The position numbers and the translations under genes were made by a program. The notes beneath the pieces were generated by a model. The model did not search any database. It had not been told where the DNA came from and worked only from the letters and a program-made list of their open reading frames with translations. Of a DNA stretch of 64,000 nt, positions 7,928-16,832 are shown piece after piece (positions within the stretch are counted from its first letter, which is position 1; each line of letters starts with the position of its first letter). The DNA is from Nosocomiicoccus ampullae (GTDB lineage: Bacteria > Bacillota > Bacilli > Staphylococcales > Salinicoccaceae): NCBI RefSeq assembly GCF_019357495.1, contig NZ_CP079110.1:868001-932000 (forward strand), written 5' to 3'.

Positions 7928-7960
7928 AAAAAGAGAAGCACTAGTTGTGCTTCTCTTTTT
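7928..7960 (-). terminator. Bidirectional terminator of the fem cluster
   Basis: A 14-bp stem AAAAAGAGAAGCAC/GTGCTTCTCTTTTT with a 5-nt loop; T-runs occur on both strands. It overlaps the stop of the third fem gene and can also stop transcripts coming through thiW and the repeat array. Confidence 0.9.
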
Positions 7961-9200
7961 ATCTTACTTTATCGATTAAGGTTTTCGCTTTATAAATGAC
8001 TGGTCGATTTACAATTGAAAATGTTCCAGGTAGTTCTTCGATTGATGCGTTATATCCTTGTTTAAATCTAAATACACCGTAATCACTTGCGTCTTCATGG
8101 AAGTTACCTGTGATTCCAAACATATTAAAACGCTCAAGACCAAGTTCTTTTGCTTTTTTAATCATTTCCCATGTCACGAAGTTTGTTCCTAAATACTGAG
8201 AGTGTTCTGGATAACTACCACTGTATAAATAGACCATTTCATTATTGTTGTAGTAATACATACCGACAGATAAGTCGATTAAACCGCCATATTCGTCTCG
8301 ATGTTTCTCAGCTTCTCTAAGTCTTTTCTCTCTACTTTTCACGAGATTTTTTTGTTCATTTAATCGTTTCTTTTCACCGCGCGTAATCGTTTCTTTTTGT
8401 TCTAATTCTTTTAGCGCTTCGGTTAATTCTTTTAACTCTTTCGTTAACTCATCGATATATTGATCAAGATCAATTTGTGATAACACGATATACGACTTAT
8501 CTTGTAAACTTTTCAACTGTGCTTTAATTCTCGACTCTGGAATTTCGTCAAATCCTAGTCGCGCCTCTGTATCTTTATAGATTTCTATGAAGCGGTCGTA
8601 TTCTGATTCATCAAGATATTTAAGCTTTAACGGCAGCATTTCACTTTGGCGTGTATTGTAACGAGTTGTGCGGTCCATATTTTTTAAAATTTCATCTAGA
8701 CTACCACTAATATCTACAACGGATAGAAATCTAATACTTTCTCCAAAAATCATTTGTCTCGTAAATCCGTGGTGTTTAAATCCATTTCTAGAGAATATCC
8801 TTATAATTTCTTTGTTATTTTTTGGATCATTTTCTATTACATTCCCATCTCTATTTCTCATTTGATAGATTGTATACGGAGAAAATGTAAGAGTAACTGC
8901 ACCTTTAGATTTTGCGAAATCATCAATTCCTTTTATAAAGCGTTCTAACTTTTCATTTGTAAAGTCTTCAATCACAGGACCAGAATGCGTAGACATCGCG
9001 TTAAATGATCTTAAAAAAGGATACTCACTAATTAATGATACGCCGATAAGATTTGCTTCTTCTTTTAAGCCGAGTAAATATGTTTTTGTATGCTCTTTAA
9101 CATAATCATAATATAATTCGTCGTGCATAAAATGATACATATCATTATAGTTTTTCATAAACGTATAAAATTCTTGTTCAGAAATTTCTTCAACTTTCAT
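7959..9200 (-). CDS. FemABX-family aminoacyltransferase, divergent (FmhA-like), third in cluster
   Basis: Predicted tRNA-dependent transferase that adds an amino acid to the peptidoglycan interpeptide bridge, at the cytoplasmic membrane face. It has 413 residues with two GNAT-like halves, a charged helical arm at about residues 245-305 (rich in E, K and L) and the closing block NMFGITGNFHEDASDYGVFRF typical of FemABX, then KQGYNA. It differs from its FemA and FemB neighbours where they share NRGPVLDY: here the segment reads THSGPVIEDF. AAAGGGTG precedes the ATG and the gap to femB is 17 nt, so the three form one operon. It may insert a different residue (for example serine or alanine) or give lytic-enzyme immunity; that is inference. 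Confidence 0.88.
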   Translation of the reverse strand: MKVEEISEQEFYTFMKNYNDMYHFMHDELYYDYVKEHTKTYLLGLKEEANLIGVSLISEYPFLRSFNAMSTHSGPVIEDFTNEKLERFIKGIDDFAKSKGAVTLTFSPYTIYQMRNRDGNVIENDPKNNKEIIRIFSRNGFKHHGFTRQMIFGESIRFLSVVDISGSLDEILKNMDRTTRYNTRQSEMLPLKLKYLDESEYDRFIEIYKDTEARLGFDEIPESRIKAQLKSLQDKSYIVLSQIDLDQYIDELTKELKELTEALKELEQKETITRGEKKRLNEQKNLVKSREKRLREAEKHRDEYGGLIDLSVGMYYYNNNEMVYLYSGSYPEHSQYLGTNFVTWEMIKKAKELGLERFNMFGITGNFHEDASDYGVFRFKQGYNASIEELPGTFSIVNRPVIYKAKTLIDKVR

Positions 9201-9217
9201 TAGACTCGCACCCTTTA

Positions 9218-10495
9218 CTATCTTTTACCGAGTTTTTGCTCTAATTTCACTTTTACTTTAAACGCATTATGAACAACAGGATTAATCACTTTCACAAAGT
9301 CACCAACAAGCTCTTCGATTTCAGCATCAAATCCACGTTTGAAGCGGTATACACCGTAGTCCTCTCCGTCTTCACTAAAGTCACCGGATACACCGTAGAA
9401 GTTATAGCGAGCAATATCGTGGTCCATTGCATGTTTCATCATCTCAAGATGCATCATATATGGTCCTACAAACATATTAAACTCTTCACTTGACGCTCCT
9501 GCGTTATAGACGAGTTCGTAAGGTGTTACAAAGTATACTCCACTACCGAGATTTAATACGTTACCGTGTACTTCTTTAAATTCTTTCGATTTTTCAAGAT
9601 CGTTTACGTGACCTTCAATATTTCTTTCTAACTCTTTAATTTTATTTAATGTTTTTTTGTTTTGGTTTTCTTTTTGTTCTTGCTTTTCTTTTTGTTTTTC
9701 TAATTTCTCAATTTCTTTTTCAGTTTGGTCGATAAATTGATCTAATTCAATATAAGCAAGTGGGACAAGTACTTTATCGCCATATGCTTTTTTAAACTGC
9801 TTAAAGTACTTTTCAGGGTCTTCATTCACGAAGAAATCTTGACGCTCTGCAGTGTGTAAGTACATATCGACAAAGATATCCATTTCATCTACTTCTAAGA
9901 AACGAACTTTAACTCCAAATCGTTTTGCTTTTCGAATATTTCTTCTACGTAAGTTATCAAAAGATTTTACTAATTCATCTTCATTTTTAAATTTGCTCAC
10001 GTCTAAGACACTCATCCAGCGTGCTTGTGACGTATTTGAGTAACCTCTTGTAAATCCTTGATGAACGTAACCCATATTTTCTAATAACTGAATAACCTCA
10101 TCACGATTTTCGTAATCATTATACGGCTCGACGTCCTTATCGTATTTTTTATAAATCCAGTTCGGGTCAACCTTTACGTAAGACGCATTATTTTCTTTTA
10201 AATATTCAGTTAAACCAGCAAAATATGCACGTACTAAACTTAAGTTATCATAGTCAAGTACAGGTCCACGGTTAGAATAATAGAAATATTTGCCTAAAAT
10301 TGTCGGCTCTTTTGTAAATAAACCTGCTGCTAAGACGTTTCCATCGTTATCTTTTAACCCGAGTAATTCTACTTCAAAACGCCCGTCATTTAAGCGGTTA
10401 TCTTTATTTTCAATCATCTGGAAGAAGGCACTTTCGTGTCCTCCGTATTCTATAAAATCTGCATATTCTTTATTAGTTAATTGTACGAACTTCAT
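9218..10495 (-). CDS. femB: Glycyltransferase FemB
   Basis: In staphylococci FemB adds the fourth and fifth glycines of the pentaglycine bridge using glycyl-tRNA. The protein has 425 residues (S. aureus 419) and shares the family blocks YYSNRGPVLDY, RWMSVLDVS, VLVPLAYIELDQFID, GSGVYFVTPYE, FVGPYMMH and YNFYGVSGDFSEDGEDYGVYRFKRGF, which resemble FemB more than FemA. The helical arm at about residues 245-315 is very rich in K, E and Q. It follows femA by 12 nt and has GGAAG ahead of its ATG. The number and kind of residues added in this organism cannot be read from sequence. Confidence 0.93.
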   Translation of the reverse strand: MKFVQLTNKEYADFIEYGGHESAFFQMIENKDNRLNDGRFEVELLGLKDNDGNVLAAGLFTKEPTILGKYFYYSNRGPVLDYDNLSLVRAYFAGLTEYLKENNASYVKVDPNWIYKKYDKDVEPYNDYENRDEVIQLLENMGYVHQGFTRGYSNTSQARWMSVLDVSKFKNEDELVKSFDNLRRRNIRKAKRFGVKVRFLEVDEMDIFVDMYLHTAERQDFFVNEDPEKYFKQFKKAYGDKVLVPLAYIELDQFIDQTEKEIEKLEKQKEKQEQKENQNKKTLNKIKELERNIEGHVNDLEKSKEFKEVHGNVLNLGSGVYFVTPYELVYNAGASSEEFNMFVGPYMMHLEMMKHAMDHDIARYNFYGVSGDFSEDGEDYGVYRFKRGFDAEIEELVGDFVKVINPVVHNAFKVKVKLEQKLGKR

Positions 10496-10507
10496 TATAT
10501 TATCTTC

Positions 10508-11746
10508 CTACCTTTTTAATAAGTGATATAACTTATCTAATGTTCCGTTAATTGGTTTTACAAAGTCACCAATATATTCGTTAACTGTTGCGTTAAATCC
10601 TTTTTTAAATTGGATGACACCGTAATCTTCAGCATCTTCAGTAAATTTACCACTAATACCATAGAAGTTATAAATGTCTACATCATGCTCTAAAGCGTAT
10701 TTAATCATTTCCCACTGAATTGCGTAACTTCCAGCAAAGTGTCTAAATTCATTTGCAGTGCCTCCTGCTAAATATGCAACTTCGTGTGGTGTATTAATAT
10801 AATAGCTCGCTGCAACTGGGAGTTCTTTACCGTGGGTTTCACGTAGTTTAACCCCTTCATTAAATTTCTTCTCGATATTAGCGAGTTGTTCGTTAAAGTT
10901 TTTCACTTTATTTTGTGCTTTTTTATTATCTGGATGACGATCTGCTTGCTTCTTTGCTTTATTTAAATCTTTTTGCATTTTAGCGACTTCTTTTTCTAAA
11001 GTATCAACGTATTCATCTAAATCGACATAAGCAAGTGGAATCATCACATTATCTTTAAAATATTTCTTTCTAGATTTATAAAATGCAGGTCCACGATCGA
11101 AGAATTCTTTCATTTCACTCGTGTCTTCCATAAAATCTGTAAATATATCGATATCTTCTAAACCGAGGTATTTCACTTTAATACCATCTTTTTCAGCTCT
11201 ACGAATGTTACGTTTACGTAGTTGGTCGAAATTTTTAAAGATTTCTTCTTCAGTTTTATCTTTTAAATCTAACGTTGAGTGCCATCTAATTTGAGTGTCT
11301 TTACTAAATCCGACAGTGAATCCGTCGTGTGTGTAGCCAAGTTCTTTAAACCAATCAAATAATTGCACATTTTCTTTTTCTTCTAAAATATTACCATCGT
11401 GATCACGCACGTTTAAAATGACGTATGGATCCACACGAAGATAAACAACCTTTTTATCTTTTAAAAATTCTTCTAACCCTCTAAAAAATGCTTTAACTAT
11501 TCTATGATCAGAATAATCAAGTACAGGTCCTCTATTCGTATACGCAAAGTTAAAGAATTTCATAACGCGGCCAAGCGTAACTAAACAGGCTGCTTTTACT
11601 TCACCGTTATGTTTTAAACCAACGAAGTAACTCTTTGTACCTTCTTCTACTTTTAAGCGGTAATTATCTAACGTTTGAGTAAAATGACTAAAATGTTCAG
11701 TCGTATATTGCTCAAATTCTCTTTCAGTAAGTTCTACAAACTCCAT
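10508..11746 (-). CDS. femA: Glycyltransferase FemA
   Basis: FemA adds the second and third bridge glycines in staphylococci. I choose the ATG at 11746 (412 residues; AAAGGA upstream). A longer frame opens at 11800, but that ATG lies inside an extended -10 box. Diagnostic blocks are EHFSHFTQTLDNY near residue 20, TNRGPVLDY, WHSTLDLKDKT, IPLAYVDLDEYVD, AGGTANEFRHFAGSYA and YGISGKFTEDAEDYGV, very close to FemA. The helical arm spans about residues 235-300. It is first in the three-gene fem operon. FemX, which adds the first residue, is not in this window. Confidence 0.94.
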   Translation of the reverse strand: MEFVELTEREFEQYTTEHFSHFTQTLDNYRLKVEEGTKSYFVGLKHNGEVKAACLVTLGRVMKFFNFAYTNRGPVLDYSDHRIVKAFFRGLEEFLKDKKVVYLRVDPYVILNVRDHDGNILEEKENVQLFDWFKELGYTHDGFTVGFSKDTQIRWHSTLDLKDKTEEEIFKNFDQLRKRNIRRAEKDGIKVKYLGLEDIDIFTDFMEDTSEMKEFFDRGPAFYKSRKKYFKDNVMIPLAYVDLDEYVDTLEKEVAKMQKDLNKAKKQADRHPDNKKAQNKVKNFNEQLANIEKKFNEGVKLRETHGKELPVAASYYINTPHEVAYLAGGTANEFRHFAGSYAIQWEMIKYALEHDVDIYNFYGISGKFTEDAEDYGVIQFKKGFNATVNEYIGDFVKPINGTLDKLYHLLKR

Positions 11747-11790
11747 TAATTTCAATCCTTTTTCGAATGCTCTCTTTAAATTCCGTTTAA

Positions 11791-11863
11791 AGTATAGCAT
11801 TTTTTCACTACTCTATTCTATTCAAAGCTAAATTTCTAAGTGAATATCCAATCTATTATTATA
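11791..11863 (-). promoter_or_regulatory. Candidate fem operon promoters
   Basis: Two extended -10 boxes on the minus strand: TGCTATAAT (TATAAT at 11858-11863) and TGCTATACT (TATACT at 11791-11796). Neither has a strong -35. The downstream one overlaps the upstream in-frame ATG, arguing against that ATG as a start. Confidence 0.45.
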
Positions 11864-11883
11864 GCATAATTTATGTGAAGTTT

Positions 11884-13140
11884 TTAGCGCTTATGTCCTG
11901 CAATAAGTCCCTCTCTAAGTTTTAACGTCGATGCTTCTGTCATACTTAACGCGCGCATCACACTTAATGTTCCGTATTTAATTTTTAGTTCATCGATTGT
12001 CTTTAATAATTGTTCACGTTTTTCATCATTTTCTTTAAACAAATTGCCTTGAATATACTTGTTGCTGATTAAGTTCGTTAAACTTACACTAATCGTTCGG
12101 TACAATGCACTTTCATCTGCAATCTTTTTAAGACGAATCCAAATACCAAACATCACTTCGTTCTCGTCATGCGTTCCTTCGTCAATTGTAAACTGCTGAC
12201 GATACGATTTACCGTATTTTGTAGTCACTTGAAATTGAATCGTGCGTGCAAAACGATTCATTAACCGGAGTCTATGAATAACTTCATCGACGTGTTCAAG
12301 TATGACGACATATAGTTCATGAAACTCATAATCTCTCATTAAAATTTGACTCTTAGCGATTGTCGGACTTTTTGCATTGTATTTTTCGCTTAACTTACTA
12401 AAATCTAGACCGTTAGCATGCATATGCCAGTCGATTCCAATCACACCGAAATCTTTTTTTAAATATTCTACCGGGTAAAGGGCTAAATCTTTCACTGTAA
12501 AAATACCACGCTGATTTAATTTCTTTTCTGAACGTTTATTAATACCAAAAAAATTTCTAAGCGGTGAAATCGGCCATAACTTTTCAGCGATATCATGATA
12601 TCGCCACTCTGTAATCCCATTTGGCATCTTTTTCGCTTCAATATCTAGTGATACTTTACTTAACAAAACGTTATCACCAATACCAATCGCACATTCAATG
12701 AGTGTTTCTCTATAAATATGTGCTTTTAAAATTTCTGCAAGTTCATACGGTGTTTCAGCAAAGAGATGATAACTATCTGTCACATCCATAAAAAATTCAT
12801 CGATAGAATATTGATGAAAATCTTCAGGCGCAACATATTGTAACGCAATTTCAGTTATTTTTTTTGAATACGTTAAATATGTTTTCATCGATGGGTTAAT
12901 CACTTTAATGTGGTCCGCTTTTGGAACTTCGAAATGTCTAGACCCTGTTTTAATACCAATTTCTTTCATTTTTGGTGTCGCTGCTAAAACGACAGATCCC
13001 TTTTCTTCAACATCACCAACGACCGCAAGGTACGTTGTTTTTGGATCCCATCCGTTCATCAAGCAAGATACACTCGCGAAAAAACTTTTTTGATCGATAC
13101 AAAATATCTCTCTTTTTGGACATAAATAATAGTTATACAT
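11884..13140 (-). CDS. Y-family translesion DNA polymerase, UvrX/YqjW type, SOS-controlled
   Basis: Error-prone polymerase that copies damaged DNA. The start at 13140 (418 residues) has AAGGAGAG ahead of it. The palm carries FCIDQKSFFASVSC near residue 12 (catalytic aspartate; the steric gate region reads FFAS) and YSIDEFFMD near residue 112 (catalytic acidic pair). A little-finger domain follows; there is no clear clamp-binding end that I can place with certainty. A perfect LexA-type palindrome lies 20 nt upstream, so expression should rise after DNA damage. It is monocistronic here. It belongs to the DinB/UmuC superfamily and is longer than dinB-type Pol IV only slightly; assignment to the UvrX/YqjW branch is from overall resemblance. 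Confidence 0.88.
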   Translation of the reverse strand: MYNYYLCPKREIFCIDQKSFFASVSCLMNGWDPKTTYLAVVGDVEEKGSVVLAATPKMKEIGIKTGSRHFEVPKADHIKVINPSMKTYLTYSKKITEIALQYVAPEDFHQYSIDEFFMDVTDSYHLFAETPYELAEILKAHIYRETLIECAIGIGDNVLLSKVSLDIEAKKMPNGITEWRYHDIAEKLWPISPLRNFFGINKRSEKKLNQRGIFTVKDLALYPVEYLKKDFGVIGIDWHMHANGLDFSKLSEKYNAKSPTIAKSQILMRDYEFHELYVVILEHVDEVIHRLRLMNRFARTIQFQVTTKYGKSYRQQFTIDEGTHDENEVMFGIWIRLKKIADESALYRTISVSLTNLISNKYIQGNLFKENDEKREQLLKTIDELKIKYGTLSVMRALSMTEASTLKLREGLIAGHKR

Positions 13141-13160
13141 AAGCGTTCTCTCCTTAAAGC

Positions 13161-13172
13161 GAACATATGTTC
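13161..13172 (-). promoter_or_regulatory. LexA (SOS) box of the Y-family polymerase
   Basis: GAACATATGTTC is a perfect 12-bp palindrome, and with its leading C matches the Gram-positive LexA consensus core CGAAC-N4-GTTC. It sits 20 nt before the start codon, next to a TATATA that could be the -10. Confidence 0.88.
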
Positions 13173-13278
13173 TATATAAGGATAACACATTTTAACTCAG
13201 ATGAAATACCTTATCTTTTGTATATCGCTAGTTAATATAGTATTCTTAAAGCAAATTTATATATGAGAGGTATGAACT

Positions 13279-14250
13279 ATGAAAAAGTGGTTACTTATTT
13301 TAACATCTCTTTTACTTACATTTAGTTTATCTTCTAAAGCATTTGCTGCTTCAGAATGGAAAGAGAGTGTAACGATATATGGTGCGGGATTAGAAAATTC
13401 TCCGGATAAAGAAAAAATTACTCAGTTACTTGGTACAAAAGATTCAGATATTGTCGATTATGTTTACGGTAATGATACTGAAAAGTATATTAACTATAGA
13501 TACGACGATAATATTTTATTCTCAAGTATTCGTATTATGGAGAAAAACTCTGGTGGGTTAAAAATTGACATCGACGAAACTTACGGTAAAATCACACAAA
13601 TTAGCCCTGAGACTTACCAAAACGCGCTAATCACAGCTGGCGTCACTGATGCAGACGTAACAATTGCTGCACCACACGACGTTACTGGAGAATCAGCGTT
13701 AACAGGAATCTATAAAGCATACGAAGTTCAAGGCGAAAGTTTAAATACTGAATATACGAAAAACGCTCAAGATGAACTAAACACAATCTCAGATATCACG
13801 TCTGAAAACGAAGGTAAAGATGGCTACAGTGAATCTCAGTTAAATAAAGCCATTACTGAAATTAAAATTACGATCATTAACCAAATCAACGATGGTAAAG
13901 ACTTAACTGAAGATGATGTTCGTCAAATTGTCGATGAAAAACTTAAAGACAACGGTTTACAAGACGTCATCACAGATAATCAGAAAAACCAGATTATTAA
14001 TATTATCATTCAAATTAAAAACTCCGGATTCTTTAATGAAGACTCTGCAAGTAAAATTTTAGATAGCTCAAAAGACTTACTTAACCAAATTAAAGATAGT
14101 GACGCGTTTAAAGATGCTAAAGAGCAAGCGAAAAACTTAGGAAATGATATTAAAGATTTCTCTCAAAGTGAAGAAGGACAAGGACTTATCGAGTCAATTA
14201 AATCTTTCTTTAGATCACTTATTGATTCAATTAAAAATTTATTTAACTAA
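13279..14250 (+). CDS. Secreted DUF1002 family protein
   Basis: A 323-residue exported protein of unknown biochemical role. A Sec signal peptide is visible at residues 1-23: MKKW, a hydrophobic stretch, and an AFA-A type cleavage site. The mature part matches DUF1002 (YpuA-like), with VTIYGAGLENSPD and several G-rich turns near the N-terminal half. The second half is predicted helical, very rich in K, D, N and I, and ends in a short amphipathic run (SIKSFFRSLIDSIKNLF) that may touch the membrane. GAGAGG precedes the ATG. It has its own terminator and stands divergent from the SOS polymerase. The family call is good; the function is unknown. Confidence 0.85.
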   Translation: MKKWLLILTSLLLTFSLSSKAFAASEWKESVTIYGAGLENSPDKEKITQLLGTKDSDIVDYVYGNDTEKYINYRYDDNILFSSIRIMEKNSGGLKIDIDETYGKITQISPETYQNALITAGVTDADVTIAAPHDVTGESALTGIYKAYEVQGESLNTEYTKNAQDELNTISDITSENEGKDGYSESQLNKAITEIKITIINQINDGKDLTEDDVRQIVDEKLKDNGLQDVITDNQKNQIINIIIQIKNSGFFNEDSASKILDSSKDLLNQIKDSDAFKDAKEQAKNLGNDIKDFSQSEEGQGLIESIKSFFRSLIDSIKNLFN

Positions 14251-14253
14251 ACA

Positions 14254-14282
14254 AAATGCCGATGGATATCCCATCGGCATTT
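14254..14282 (+). terminator. Bidirectional terminator between DUF1002 gene and ABC permease
   Basis: A 12-bp perfect stem AAATGCCGATGG/CCATCGGCATTT with a 5-nt loop lies between two convergent stop codons (14250 and 14286). Confidence 0.88.
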
Positions 14283-14285
14283 ATT

Positions 14286-15497
14286 TTACATGTTTTTCAT
14301 CTTTTTAATCGATTTTAACATATTAGAATCATTCATTAACACGTTGCGTTTGTATACAGTTGTTGTCAAGAACAGTAACAATACAACTGAAATAGCGAGA
14401 ATTACGATGCCGATATATATTACACTCATCGATGTATCTAAGTTAAGTAATCGCACCGGCATTGTAAACGGTGTAAAGAACGGGAAGTAACTACTTATTT
14501 TAAGAAGTGTTCCGTCACTATTCATAATGTTAAATAGACCGATATAAAATCCACCAATTGAAATAAATGTGAGTGGCATGAGTCCTTGTTGTAAATCTTC
14601 CATACGTGATATAAATGATCCGAGTAATGCTGCAAATATTAAGTATAGTAATAATCCGAGTATTAAAAATACGACAGAGTAAACAATAATTGGTACAGTT
14701 TGCTCATTTGAAACTAGTTCAAAGTCTGATAATGTTGCTTCTAGAGAAGACATTTTAAATGCAATAAGTCCTGAACCAATCACAATCAGTATCTGTGTGA
14801 AAGATACGAGTATAATCGCGCTTACTTTCGCTAAAACATGACGCGTCGGTGATATGCTTGAAACAATCATTTCAATCACTCGTGATGATTTCTCATGAGC
14901 AATTTCCGTTGCGATTTGACTCGCATATCCAATGATGATAAAGAACATAAGCATAATAACAGCGTAAATAACGACTATATTTAATAAGTTCTCACTTTCA
15001 AAAAATCCAGCTTCGTCTGTTTCATCGTCAGGATCACTACTTTTTACTGTTAAATCTGCACTTGAATCAAGTAAAGCTAAATCTTCTTTAGAAATATCAA
15101 TCGCATTTGACACGTATAGTTTATTTAACTCATCGAGTGCGACTTCTATCGCTTGACGGTTATCGTTAGATAATTCCTCGTCAGTAGTTAACGTCGCTTT
15201 AATCGGTAGATCTTCAGAGTTAATTGTTAGTACGTTATTAGATTCTGACTCTATAATAATCGTATCATCGAACGATTTAATGACATCTGTAACAACTTCT
15301 CTATCTTCTTCTGTCGCTTCTATTGTTAGGGCTGTTTTTTCATCTTCACTATCAAATAGATTTAAAATTTTGTCGAAGTTCATACCTGCAAATACGAATG
15401 CAATAAGTAACAATGTCGTGATTATAAACGATTTTGATTTAACCTTTTGTTTATACGTCGACAGTAACGTCACTAAAAATTTATTCACCGCGCTCAC
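14286..15497 (-). CDS. ABC-2 type exporter permease (NatB/YhaP-like)
   Basis: Membrane half of an ABC exporter. The 403-residue protein has a first membrane helix at about residues 20-40, a large outside domain at about 45-165, and five further hydrophobic segments at about 172-385, as in NatB and YhaP. EIAHEKSSRVIEMI, after the second helix, is the cytosolic coupling segment typical of the family. The start overlaps the ATPase gene by 17 bp, so the two are co-translated. The substrate is not visible: Na+ efflux (NatAB) and peptide or drug export are both possible. Ends in a run of K and M residues. Confidence 0.88.
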   Translation of the reverse strand: MSAVNKFLVTLLSTYKQKVKSKSFIITTLLLIAFVFAGMNFDKILNLFDSEDEKTALTIEATEEDREVVTDVIKSFDDTIIIESESNNVLTINSEDLPIKATLTTDEELSNDNRQAIEVALDELNKLYVSNAIDISKEDLALLDSSADLTVKSSDPDDETDEAGFFESENLLNIVVIYAVIMLMFFIIIGYASQIATEIAHEKSSRVIEMIVSSISPTRHVLAKVSAIILVSFTQILIVIGSGLIAFKMSSLEATLSDFELVSNEQTVPIIVYSVVFLILGLLLYLIFAALLGSFISRMEDLQQGLMPLTFISIGGFYIGLFNIMNSDGTLLKISSYFPFFTPFTMPVRLLNLDTSMSVIYIGIVILAISVVLLLFLTTTVYKRNVLMNDSNMLKSIKKMKNM

Positions 15498-16380
15498 CCA
15501 CTTTACTTATAAATATTTCGTTTAATGTCGGATCTTTTACGCTAAACTCACTAAAGTAACCAAGTGGTGTAATACGCTCATAAATCGGTTGCGCGATTGT
15601 TTCATCTTCAATCTTTAACGTCACTAAATCATTTGACTCATTGTAAGATAAAACACCTGGATAATCCTTTAAAAATGATACGTCATGCGTACCACGAATT
15701 AATATCGTTTTTTGCTTATAGTCATCTTTAATTGACTGAATCGAACCTTCCGCAACTTGTGTGCCATGTTTTAAAATACAAATTGATTCACATAATTCTT
15801 CGACATGTTCCATACGGTGGGTACTAAAAATAATCGTTGCACCATTTTTATTTAACTCTTTGACAGCTTCTTTTAACAACTCTACATTAACCGGGTCTAA
15901 TCCAGAAAACGGCTCATCGAGTATAAGTAGATTCGGATTATGAATAATACTCGCAATAAGCTGAATCTTTTGCTGGTTCCCTTTAGATAATGCACCAATC
16001 TTCTTATTCATGTTTTCAGATACGTTAAAACGTTCCAACCAATATTCTAGTTGTTTTTTAGCATCTTGTTTTGACATGTTTTTAAGTTGCGCAAGGTAAA
16101 GCACTTGTTCCTCGACTGTCAGTTTCGGATGTAGCCCGCGTTCTTCTGGTAAGTAGCCGATATAATCCGTAAAATTATAATCGATTTTTTTATCGTTAAA
16201 CGTCACAGAGCCACTTGTCGGATTTAATATATTTAAAATCATACGAAACGTCGTCGTTTTCCCTGCACCGTTTCCACCGAGTAAACCGTACATTTCACCA
16301 TCTTGAACATTAAAATTTAAATCATCTACAGCAGTAAAATCACCGAACTTTTTCGTCAAATGATTAATTCTTAGTCCCAT
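15481..16380 (-). CDS. ABC transporter ATP-binding protein (NatA/YhaQ-like)
   Basis: ATPase that drives the permease encoded next. It has 299 residues from the ATG at 16380 (AGGATGG upstream; an in-frame ATG at 16389 lies within that site). Walker A GGNGAGKTT is near residue 36, the Q-loop region YLPEERGLHP near 80, the signature LSKGNQQK near 132, Walker B LLILDEPFSGLDP near 150 and the switch histidine in STHRM. After about residue 210 there is a C-terminal extension as in NatA/DrrA exporters. The two-gene operon ends at the shared terminator after the permease. Confidence 0.93.
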   Translation of the reverse strand: MGLRINHLTKKFGDFTAVDDLNFNVQDGEMYGLLGGNGAGKTTTFRMILNILNPTSGSVTFNDKKIDYNFTDYIGYLPEERGLHPKLTVEEQVLYLAQLKNMSKQDAKKQLEYWLERFNVSENMNKKIGALSKGNQQKIQLIASIIHNPNLLILDEPFSGLDPVNVELLKEAVKELNKNGATIIFSTHRMEHVEELCESICILKHGTQVAEGSIQSIKDDYKQKTILIRGTHDVSFLKDYPGVLSYNESNDLVTLKIEDETIAQPIYERITPLGYFSEFSVKDPTLNEIFISKVGERGE

Positions 16381-16457
16381 AAGCACCATCCTAGTTATAT
16401 TTGTATAGTATTTAGTATAACGTGAAACACCTTCAATATAAAAGTTCTCTAAGCATA

Positions 16458-16832
16458 TTATTTATCATTTAATTTTTCGTTAATTTCTTTACTATCACGA
16501 ATTGCCATAATAATAAATATACTTTGGACGATTAAAATAATGACAACGATTGAAGCGGCATAGAAAGATATATCAGTTAGAGTTGCTGAAATCCAGCCGT
16601 TCATGATCGCAACAGTAGTGAAAGCAACTGCACCAACAACGAGTTGTATGAGTCCAGCAAGAGGTGGTGGCATTTTAGTTAAATGTGCACAAGAGGCAAG
16701 TCCAATAAGTAAAGAGGCGATCCACACTGACACAATTTCTTTCGAAGGGTCTAAAATCATAAGTGAAACTAAATAGATAAAGCTCCCGATTAGTACAGAT
16801 TGAACCATAAACTTTAATGCATTTCCTAACAT
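16458..16832 (-). CDS. DUF3021 family membrane protein
   Basis: A 124-residue protein with four hydrophobic segments (about residues 10-28, 35-50, 58-78 and 88-108) and a charged C-terminus (RDSKEINEKLNDK). DUF3021 proteins are regularly encoded next to LytTR transcription factors, and here the two genes touch: the upstream stop begins at the base after this ATG. It probably restrains or informs the LytTR partner at the membrane, by analogy with inhibitor-membrane-protein/LytTR pairs. The signal sensed is unknown. Confidence 0.82.
   Translation of the reverse strand: MLGNALKFMVQSVLIGSFIYLVSLMILDPSKEIVSVWIASLLIGLASCAHLTKMPPPLAGLIQLVVGAVAFTTVAIMNGWISATLTDISFYAASIVVIILIVQSIFIIMAIRDSKEINEKLNDK

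Noticed and set aside
11747..11800. N-terminal extension of femA
   Set aside because: The upstream ATG lies in an extended -10 promoter box and has no ribosome binding site; homologues start near 11746.
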